A stretch of DNA of 14,113 nucleotides from an uncultured Planctomycetaceae bacterium (GTDB lineage Bacteria; Planctomycetota; Planctomycetia; Pirellulales; Pirellulaceae), in assembly GCA_903921945.1 (NCBI GenBank), contig CAIXSC010000450.1, forward strand, positions 1-14,113. The letters run 5' to 3'. Under the pieces are notes generated by a model. That model saw only the letters and a program-made list of their open reading frames with translations. It had not been told where the DNA came from and ran no database searches. Each line of letters starts with the position of its first letter. The first letter of the stretch is position 1. Of the stretch, positions 6,777 through 14,113 are shown piece by piece. The position numbers and the translations under genes were made by a program.

Positions 6777-7508
6777 ATGAAGCATGATCCAACCCGCACG
6801 ACCCCAATCTGTTCCACACGCCCAGACGTCCGCTCCCCCATCGATGAGCTCGAAGCGGCCGCCATGGGCGATGCCGCCGAACGGGCGGCGCTGGCCCAGA
6901 CCTGGACTCGATGGAGCGAGCTATTAGCCGCCCGCGGCCATGTCATCACACCCCATGCCGGAAGCGAAATCATGGCGGGGCGCGCTGGCTTGCCGATGGA
7001 CGCTCGTTTGGCCACCGACGTCTGGGCGGCGACGCTCGAACGTCGCCTGCAACACTCCGAGCGTCTCCGACAGAGGACGCGATGGATGCAGCTTGCCGCG
7101 TCATTAGCCCTGACTATCGCCATGATCGGCGGTCTGGTCGGGATCGAGTGGCGTTCGCAACAGACGATGGCTCGGCTGGATCGGGGGCGCGAAGCCGCGG
7201 AGGTGGCGTCGATGCGGCGGCCCGCGGTTTCCCCGACCCACGCCGTGGAGGACTCAGCGGAAAACGCCGGTGCCAACTCCGGTGCCAATGCCACGGCCAA
7301 CACCGCCGCCAACACCACCACGAGCGAGACTTTCGTCGCCACGCTTTGGGACGACGCTCTCGACACCGAATTAGGCAAAGCCCGCGCCCAACTCGATTCG
7401 CTCCGATCCGCATGGCGCTCGCCAAGCGATCGCTTGGGACGGCTAGCCGACGACCTCTCCGAACGACTCCAAGCGCTGGAAAGCGATTGGAGCGAAGACG
7501 CTCTGTAA
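6777..7508 (+). CDS. Single-pass membrane protein, putative anti-sigma factor
   Basis: I do not recognise this 243-aa protein by sequence family. It has an N-terminal cytoplasmic-type region of about 100 residues that is charged and helical, one transmembrane helix at about 104-124 (WMQLAASLALTIAMIGGLVG), an Ala/Asn/Thr-rich linker at about 160-183, and a C-terminal amphipathic helical region of about 50 residues ending in charged heptads. No zinc-binding HxxxCxxC motif is present, so it is not a ZAS-type anti-sigma factor. A strong GGAGGAG at 6761-6767, inside the end of the sigma gene, lies 9 nt before the ATG. Position and topology suggest that it holds the sigma factor at the membrane, with the C-terminus sensing outside. 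This role is inferred. Confidence 0.7.
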   Translation: MKHDPTRTTPICSTRPDVRSPIDELEAAAMGDAAERAALAQTWTRWSELLAARGHVITPHAGSEIMAGRAGLPMDARLATDVWAATLERRLQHSERLRQRTRWMQLAASLALTIAMIGGLVGIEWRSQQTMARLDRGREAAEVASMRRPAVSPTHAVEDSAENAGANSGANATANTAANTTTSETFVATLWDDALDTELGKARAQLDSLRSAWRSPSDRLGRLADDLSERLQALESDWSEDAL

Positions 7509-7570
7509 GCGAACATCCTCCACCAGAGAAACTGGGTTTTCCATCGCGTTCAAGAAAGGAACCATGACCG

Positions 7571-8419
7571 ATGTCTCGAAGTCACCGTTGGCTGTTGGCC
7601 GCCGCACTGACGGCCGTGGCCAGTATTAGTGGCAGCATGTGGAACAAGAACGCCACCGCTACGGCGTCGAGCGAATCGAACTCCGCGGCGAGTGAGGAAA
7701 CGGTGGCCGACAAGACGGGCCAGGCGCTCGCCGAGGGCAAACCGGAACGGAAACCCGAGTTGAAGCCGCAGCCCAGGCTGCTGTCGAAGCCCGAGGACCG
7801 ACCGGCCGGACCGCCGATGCCCCGTCCCGGGATGCCGCCCGGCGGCGGTCCCGGCCATCCTCCCGGTGGCAACTTCTTTCCGCCACCCCAGGGGCCGCAC
7901 AATGGCCCGGGAGGGAATCCGCCTGGGATGCCGCCCATGGGGCCACCGCACGCCGGCGGCCCCGGGGGCGGTCCTGCCGGTGGACCAGCGGGCGGAGCCA
8001 ATCCGTTTGGACAGGGCCCGTTTCCAGGGGCCGGGCCAGCTGCGGGGATGGGCCCTCTACCAGGTATGGGAGCGATGATGGGACGCGGTGTCGATTGGCG
8101 CGAACTGCAACGGACCGATCCCGAACTGTACGAGGCTGAGCGGCAAGACATGGAGCTGGAGCGAAAGACGTTTGAACTTGTGGGACAGTTCCGCCAGGCG
8201 CCGCCCGACGGACGCGAAGCGCTAAAAATGGCCATCCAAGAAGCAGTGGCCAAACACTTCGAAGTCCGCCAGAAAAAACGCCAATTACAACTGGCTCGGA
8301 TGGAACGCGACTTGCGGCGGATGCGGGAAGAAATCGAACGCCGCGATGCAGCGAAGGATCAAATCGTCGGCCGACGCCTTAAAGAATTGATCGGCGAGCC
8401 CGGCGATTTGGACTTCTAG
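7571..8419 (+). CDS. Exported Pro/Gly-rich protein with C-terminal coiled coil
   Basis: This 282-aa protein has an N-terminal signal-like segment (basic SRSHR, then hydrophobic WLLAAALTAVASISG, residues 7-21). A Ser/Ala/Glu/Lys region is followed by a strongly Pro/Gly/Met-rich disordered stretch at about 78-172, with many PGMPP and GGP pieces. From about 175 to 275 it is highly charged and helical (MERDLRRMREEIERRDAAKD), a probable coiled coil. Similar C-terminal helices occur in periplasmic stress proteins, but the match is not specific. GAAAGGA lies about 10 nt before the ATG at 7571. An ATG at 7564 is in another frame. It is the third gene after the sigma and putative anti-sigma genes, 62 nt downstream, so it may be the extracytoplasmic sensor or the main target of that module. 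Function is unknown. Confidence 0.75.
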   Translation: MSRSHRWLLAAALTAVASISGSMWNKNATATASSESNSAASEETVADKTGQALAEGKPERKPELKPQPRLLSKPEDRPAGPPMPRPGMPPGGGPGHPPGGNFFPPPQGPHNGPGGNPPGMPPMGPPHAGGPGGGPAGGPAGGANPFGQGPFPGAGPAAGMGPLPGMGAMMGRGVDWRELQRTDPELYEAERQDMELERKTFELVGQFRQAPPDGREALKMAIQEAVAKHFEVRQKKRQLQLARMERDLRRMREEIERRDAAKDQIVGRRLKELIGEPGDLDF

Positions 8420-8573
8420 CATGACGGCCGTCGAGCGAGATTGACCGATAACCGGTGAACCAAGACACGGAGCTCGCTAGGTTCGAGCGTCCAATCGGTA
8501 AAACATCGGCGTTGACAGCTTTCGATGACGCGGGAAACTTATCGATATCCCCAAGAACCACGCTTGTACACCC

Positions 8574-9209
8574 TCATTTCCCGCTCCAGAATTTCCACCA
8601 AATACGGGAATCGGCGGCGGCCGACGCCGGTCGTGGGTGGACTTGGCCTTGTGCGAGTCGGGCGACCGCCAAGTGCGCCGCGGACGGGCGTTGGCCGATG
8701 CAGCGGGCGTTGGCGAGTCGCGCGCGGTCAAAGCACGCTCCGTCAAGGTTGGCGTCCCGCAGGTCGGCCCCGCGCAAATCGGCGTTGTAGAAGTTCGCGT
8801 TCACAAACACCCCGCGCAGCAGCGCCATGCTGAGGTCGGAGCCCGCAAAGTCCGCGCCCGTAAAATCGACATCCAAGACTTGGGAGTACCGAAACTGCGA
8901 ATTCGCAAGGCGTGCTTGGCGAAAGTTGGAGTCGCGAATCGTCGAGGAGCTGAGGTCCGCCCCTTCCAGCATGGCGTCGCGACAGTCGACCCGGGACAAG
9001 TGGGCGTCGTTTAAGCGAATTCGGGGCATGGTCGATCGTTGCAGAATGATTTCTCTCAAGGTGGAGAACGACAAGTCGGCGTCCGCCCCGTCGATTCCCG
9101 AAAGGTCGAGTTCCGCCAAGCAAGCATTGCTTAGTTTTCCAGACCGCAAGGAACGATCGGAACCCCTCAGCAACAGTTTGCCAGTAGTGCCGTCCCGTAA
9201 TTCAAACAT
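8574..9209 (-). CDS. Pentapeptide-repeat protein
   Basis: This 211-aa protein is built mostly of the five-residue pattern A(D/N)LXX, from about residue 27 to 176. Examples are FTGADFAGSDL, NADLRGADLRDANL and EGADLSSSTI. Such repeats fold into a right-handed quadrilateral beta-helix. The first 25 residues (MFELRDGTTGKLLLRGSDRS) and the last 35, ending in the aromatic WWKFW, fall outside the repeats. There is no signal peptide or membrane helix, so it is probably cytoplasmic. The ATG at 9209 is preferred; an upstream in-frame GTG at 9230 would add seven residues. Neither has a clear ribosome site. It lies 77 nt after the hybrid kinase on the same strand and may share its transcript. It converges with the coiled-coil gene on the + strand. 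The biochemical role is unknown; the family includes scaffold and DNA-mimic proteins. Confidence 0.88.
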   Translation of the reverse strand: MFELRDGTTGKLLLRGSDRSLRSGKLSNACLAELDLSGIDGADADLSFSTLREIILQRSTMPRIRLNDAHLSRVDCRDAMLEGADLSSSTIRDSNFRQARLANSQFRYSQVLDVDFTGADFAGSDLSMALLRGVFVNANFYNADLRGADLRDANLDGACFDRARLANARCIGQRPSAAHLAVARLAQGQVHPRPASAAADSRIWWKFWSGK

Positions 9210-9244
9210 GGTGGAAAGTCGCTCAATCACGGAGTGTAGTGTCT

Positions 9245-9286
9245 GGCGGCGAAGTCAACGGGCGGCGAAGTCATCGGGCGGCGAAG

Positions 9287-9302
<16 letters not shown>
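9245..9302 (-). repeat. 16-bp tandem repeat copying the 3' end and stop codon of the kinase gene
   Basis: Read on the - strand, the unit CTTCGCCGCCCGATGA occurs three times in tandem: 9302-9287 (one base change), 9286-9271 (exact) and 9270-9255 (one base change, GTTGA). A partial fourth copy, CTTCGCCGCC, lies at 9254-9245. The first copy is the kinase end, encoding Phe-Ala-Ala-Arg and the stop. The later copies lie after the stop. Because 16 is not a multiple of three, the extra TGA triplets fall in all three frames. Confidence 0.9.
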
Positions 9303-11455
<2,153 letters not shown>

Positions 11456-11500
11456 GGCTCAATCGGGGCAAGGTCGTCGGCATTCGCCACGCGTCCGAAA

Positions 11501-12397
11501 TCAACTCGAACCGCGCCGCGCCATGGCCAACGTCCGGCCGTCCCCCTCCAACTGAAATGAATGGGCAAATGCCCGGACCAACACCAACTCCCGGCAAGCG
11601 GCGGGCCCGGCCAAACTCCCAGGCCCCAAGGCTTCTCGAACGTCGATGTTCAAGGGCGGGCCCTGGTGAGTCACACGATAGACACCCAATCCGGCTGATA
11701 CCTCGATCTCCACGTCCAAGGAGCGATTGCGGAATCGCGAATCCTGCAAACGGCGCGCGTAATCGGCTTGAATCGCCGGTCCACCGGCTTCCTGAGCGTC
11801 CAACTCCGATAAAGACATTTCGAGGTTCCCGGCCAGTTGTCCAATGCGCAGCAGGGCCCGCAGCGCCAAAACGAATCGCAGTTTTTCATGCGGTTCGCAT
11901 AGCCCGACGCTCGCCGCCATCCCGACGGCCATATCCGCCAACGGACCGAACACGTCGGCCGCGACTGGCACCATGAAACGCAACCGGCTCTCCCGCAAAC
12001 AGGACTGGAAATCCTCGGCCACCCGATCCGATCTCTGGCCCTCCAATACCCTTTCGATTGTCGACAACAATCGTTCCGACATCTGCGGCTTGGGAACGTA
12101 GGAAGCCGCGCCATCCGCCAAGGCTTGCAACGCCGTGTCCTCATTGCCGTGGGCCGTAATCACGACAACCGGCAGGCCAGGGAACCGTTCTCGAAGCACG
12201 ACGACCAGATCGAGTCCGCTTAGTTGAGGCAATTGGAGGTCTGTCACAAGCACGTCCGGAACAAACGTTTCCAATCGCGCTAACGCCGACTCCGCATCCT
12301 CCACCACTTCCACAACGTAGTCCGCCCGTCGCCGCAGTAGACCCTGCACCAGAACGCGATCCACTGCCGTGTCATCGACAACCAATATTGATGCCAT
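11501..12397 (-). CDS. Response regulator with degenerate RsbW-like ATPase domain
   Basis: This 298-aa protein has an N-terminal receiver (1-120) with the acidic pocket D8-D9, phospho-acceptor D53 in VTDLQLP, T81 and K103, so it should be phosphorylated normally. The C-terminal half (about 140-295) resembles the RsbW-type HATPase domain found in planctomycete response regulators. Its active site is changed: the usual 'EEAL.NA..HGNLE' reads LRALLRIGQLAGNLE (179-193) and the 'DEGPGFD' loop reads THQGPPLN. ATP binding is therefore doubtful. The ATG at 12397 has GGCGGAG 6 nt upstream. The frame extends to an ATG at 12424, but that start would place nine residues before the receiver strand. It is the first gene of a - strand operon with the hybrid kinase and probably receives phosphate from it. 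Confidence 0.88.
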   Translation of the reverse strand: MASILVVDDTAVDRVLVQGLLRRRADYVVEVVEDAESALARLETFVPDVLVTDLQLPQLSGLDLVVVLRERFPGLPVVVITAHGNEDTALQALADGAASYVPKPQMSERLLSTIERVLEGQRSDRVAEDFQSCLRESRLRFMVPVAADVFGPLADMAVGMAASVGLCEPHEKLRFVLALRALLRIGQLAGNLEMSLSELDAQEAGGPAIQADYARRLQDSRFRNRSLDVEIEVSAGLGVYRVTHQGPPLNIDVREALGPGSLAGPAACRELVLVRAFAHSFQLEGDGRTLAMARRGSS

Positions 12398-12403
12398 ATC
12401 AGG

Positions 12404-12410
12404 CTCCGCC
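12404..12410 (-). promoter_or_regulatory. Shine-Dalgarno that sets the response regulator start at 12397
   Basis: GGCGGAG on the - strand lies 6 nt before the ATG at 12397, which starts the receiver with MASILVVDD. This supports 12397 over the ATG at 12424. Confidence 0.6.
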
Positions 12411-12429
12411 CATGGTTCGTTCATCCGCT

Positions 12430-12457
12430 ATGCTAGCTCGCGGAAAGCTGGCCACAA
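12430..12457 (-). promoter_or_regulatory. Weak candidate promoter for the - strand signalling operon
   Basis: On the - strand TTGTGG (12457-12452) and TAGCAT (12435-12430) are separated by 16 nt. They match the sigma-70 consensus at 3 of 6 and 4 of 6 positions. The start point would be near 12423, giving a leader of about 25 nt. The match is poor and could be chance. Confidence 0.22.
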
Positions 12458-12719
12458 TCGACACTCACTACTCTTCGCAGACATTTCACCGAAGATTAAC
12501 AACTAGCGTCGCCGACAAAGAACCGGAGTCCGCGGCAAAGATCATCAAATCGCAGGCCATCCCGATTACGCTTGGGGCCGCGCGTCGCCCATCGACAAGT
12601 GGCGTTTACTCGCGTTTGGTGAACGCGAAGTGCCAACCATCGCGTACCATGAGGTATGGCGAATGACATACGCCACGGTGTTCGGATCGACGGCACGCAA
12701 CATCCCATGCGTCACCAGT

Positions 12720-12741
12720 CTTGGATTAATATCTATCCAAG
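12720..12741. repeat. AT-rich palindrome, possible operator
   Basis: CTTGGAT (12720-12726) and ATCCAAG (12735-12741) are perfect inverted arms around the 8-nt TAATATCT. The total of 22 bp and the AT-rich centre in a GC-rich surrounding fit a dimeric regulator site. It lies about 320 bp upstream of the response regulator, so no target gene is obvious. Confidence 0.4.
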
Positions 12742-12884
12742 CATCGCCATCATTCGTTTTTGCTGCCCTCGACGTGGGTGCTATGGACTGTTCATGCCCG
12801 ATCCCAAACTGAGTTGGCACCGTTCCCTGATCGCCGTTGGCTCTACTCTCTACCCTCAGTCGCATCGCGACGACCCATGGTAGA

Positions 12885-13002
12885 CCAGCCTTTCAAGGCT
12901 GGGTTACTGCAAATGCCAAGCCTTCCCAAGTGCCGGTTCCAAGACCGGCGGCACAGCACCGCGGAGTGCCCGGACCGAGCCCACACTGGGCCCTGGTGGC
13001 TC
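12885..13002. repeat. Cluster of three hairpins in noncoding DNA
   Basis: Three inverted repeats occur within 118 bp. The first is CCAGCCTT (12885-12892) and AAGGCTGG (12895-12902), perfect with a 2-nt centre. The second is GCCGGT (12932-12937) and ACCGGC (12944-12949). The third is GAGCC (12977-12981) and GGCTC (12998-13002), enclosing GCCCA-CAC-TGGGC as an alternative pairing. The first resembles hairpin repeats I remember from intergenic DNA of Pirellula and Rhodopirellula relatives; this is recollection, not a search result. Confidence 0.5.
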
Positions 13003-13192
13003 CTAATTCGGAGATTCCGCATCATGGCCCTGTTCGCCCCGCCATCACTCAGCCCTCCCAGTTTCATGAAAAACCGGGAATCCACGCAAACAAACGGCCT
13101 CCGAGCCGTCATACAGACCGGCCGAGACGACACGCTCGTTATTCCCCGCCGGAGAACTGGACACAAACGAACTACGCCTGCTTAACGCAGTT

Positions 13193-13434
13193 GATCGCCA
13201 AGCTCCGCCTTTGGCGATCGCCGGCGAGAGTCCGGAATGGCCCCTTTTCGATTCGCGCAAGCGGCGCCGGGCACCTCGCGGTGCCTCCCAATTTGATGCT
13301 CGTTGCCAGAAACGAAGTTGCGATATACGGGGATGCAACTCAACGAGAGACATCCTGGTCGCGGGCGCGCCAAGGTGCATCCGGCCGCCGGCGGGGTTAA
13401 TCCGCCAACGGCTGCTTATTCAAGAGACCGTTGG
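13193..13434. repeat. Second cluster of perfect inverted repeats
   Basis: GATCGCCAA (13193-13201) pairs with TTGGCGATC (13211-13219). GGCACC (13270-13275) pairs with GGTGCC (13280-13285) around TCGC. GGATGCA (13331-13337) pairs with TGCATCC (13376-13382). CCAACGG (13405-13411) pairs with CCGTTGG (13428-13434). No open reading frame of note runs through them. The density suggests either a structured RNA or eroded repeat elements. Confidence 0.45.
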
Positions 13435-13579
13435 ACACCTGCGCAATACCTTGGAAAATCCCGCGCCGGCTTGCGCCGTGGCTCGGCAGTTCGGCGAGGC
13501 ACGAATCTTCGGCGGGACCCACTCGAATCCCTGATGGACCTTTCATTTACGGTCGACCTGTCCCCTCGGTCATAGCCTT

Positions 13580-13599
13580 CGTAGCGCGATCCTGCTACG
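13580..13599 (-). other. Hairpin overlapping the stop of the last gene
   Basis: CGTAGC (13580-13585) and GCTACG (13594-13599) pair perfectly around 8 nt. The stop codon TAG of the - strand gene (13597-13595) lies inside one arm. No T-run follows on the - strand, so terminator function is uncertain. Confidence 0.35.
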
Positions 13600-14113
13600 C
13601 CCGCAAGACACCAATCAGGCCGTTCCACTCCGGTAACAATTCAATCGCGCGGCGCGGATTGGCGATAATCCAGTCGCGCAAAGAGGCTCGGAAAGCTCCA
13701 GGGCTCGCAATTCCCTTAGCGAGCAGCCAGTCAGCCATACCCGCGAGCAGATCTTTGCCGGAAAACCAAACCAAGACATTTGCCGCGTCCGCAACGAACA
13801 CATCATTGAAACGGCTGGCAAAGGCATCTAACGACATTTTTACGGCAGCCGAATCGGTCCTTGCGACAATAGGCTCGCGGTGATTCTTGATGTTCTCCGA
13901 CGCCCACGCGTTCACGGCCGCGCTGTCAAGGGATGGTGGTAACTCGATATCGTTCAGGCCTTCGGGGCGGGTCATCAGCTCGTAGTGGGGCGGCAACGCA
14001 CGTCGAACGACACCAACCGCCCAACGGGATGCTTCATAGAACCGTATTTTGCCGGCTGTCTGACAGATGACCTCCTTGAATCCATCCGTTGACCACCCCA
14101 TGGCTTCGTTAAC
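13595..14113 (-). CDS. Unrecognised protein, probably C-terminal part of a gene cut by the window edge
   Basis: I do not recognise this protein. An ATG at 14101 would give 168 aa, but the frame stays open to the window edge (residues VNEA before that Met) and no ribosome site is visible there, so the start may lie outside. It is soluble, with no membrane helix or signal peptide. It has a mixed, apparently helical composition, with a Trp-rich C-terminal half: NVLVWFSGKD, MADWLLAKG, RDWIIANPRRAIELLPEW. A Pro-rich turn, RRALPPHYELMTRPEGL, lies near residue 35-50. No catalytic motif is apparent. Codon use looks like a real gene, with GC-rich third positions. It points away from the window edge and is separated from the signalling operon by 1.2 kb of noncoding DNA. 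Confidence 0.6.
   Translation of the reverse strand, partial: VNEAMGWSTDGFKEVICQTAGKIRFYEASRWAVGVVRRALPPHYELMTRPEGLNDIELPPSLDSAAVNAWASENIKNHREPIVARTDSAAVKMSLDAFASRFNDVFVADAANVLVWFSGKDLLAGMADWLLAKGIASPGAFRASLRDWIIANPRRAIELLPEWNGLIGVLRA

Larger units (their letters stand above)
12425..13594. other. About 1.2 kb without a convincing gene
   Basis: Short open frames exist on both strands, but none has a ribosome site, a recognisable motif or a length beyond chance. The first ~40 bp probably hold the promoter of the response regulator operon. Further in are an AT-rich palindrome (12720-12741), three closely spaced hairpins (12885-13002), several more perfect inverted repeats (13193-13434) and a hairpin at the end of the last gene. 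I see no rRNA, tRNA, tmRNA, RNase P or transposase sequence. Confidence 0.6.

Noticed and set aside
8470..8500. T-arm-like GGTTCGAGCGTCC
   Set aside because: No acceptor, D or anticodon stem could be assembled around it, so it is not called a tRNA.
12388..13185. Several small open frames of 60-141 codons on both strands
   Set aside because: They overlap each other, lack ribosome sites and motifs, and run through inverted repeats.
13515..13535. T-loop-like CTCGAATCCC
   Set aside because: The stem and loop sizes do not fit a tRNA and no cloverleaf partner was found.
13180..13560. Possible group II intron, RNase P RNA or tmRNA
   Set aside because: The conserved core motifs of these RNAs could not be found on either strand.

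Overview
The window looks like a chromosomal segment from a planctomycete, probably of the Pirellulales type. I infer this from the moderately high GC content, an ECF-like sigma factor followed by a one-pass membrane protein and a Pro/Gly-rich secreted coiled-coil protein, a cytoplasmic hybrid histidine kinase next to a response regulator with an RsbW-like C-terminal domain, and the intergenic hairpins. No 16S or other taxonomic marker is present, so the assignment is tentative. There is no rRNA, recognisable tRNA, CRISPR array, complete insertion sequence or phage module.

Region 1 (1-6055, + strand) opens with the 3' end of an ExbD/TolR biopolymer transport gene, closed by a clear intrinsic terminator (472-496). 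A tight polyphosphate operon follows: a ROK-family sugar kinase, a long Ppx/GppA exopolyphosphatase with a C-terminal HD domain, polyphosphate kinase 1 (Ppk1) and a SixA-like phosphohistidine phosphatase. The first three genes are separated by 4 nt or overlap by 4 nt. Immediately before the ROK gene is a 7-bp direct repeat on an 11-bp period (TTCACAC-N4-TTCACAC), which has the architecture of a PHO box. Ppk1 carries an unusual ~80-residue low-complexity insert built partly from a 15-bp minisatellite. SixA is broken by what looks like a single missing T.

Region 2 (6193-8419, + strand) is a three-gene set: an ECF-like sigma-70 factor, a single-pass membrane protein in the position of an anti-sigma factor, and an exported Pro/Gly-rich protein with a charged C-terminal coiled coil. 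It fits an extracytoplasmic signalling module, but the partner roles are inferred from position.

Region 3 (8574-12397, - strand) is a signalling operon, transcribed in this order: response regulator with a degenerate RsbW-like ATPase domain; hybrid kinase with CBS pair, HisKA, HATPase, receiver and Hpt domains; pentapeptide-repeat protein. The last bases of the kinase gene, including its stop codon, have been copied as a 16-bp tandem repeat.

Region 4 (12425-13594) is about 1.2 kb without a convincing gene. It contains an AT-rich palindrome and several perfect inverted repeats. The window ends in an unrecognised - strand gene that is probably cut by the window edge.
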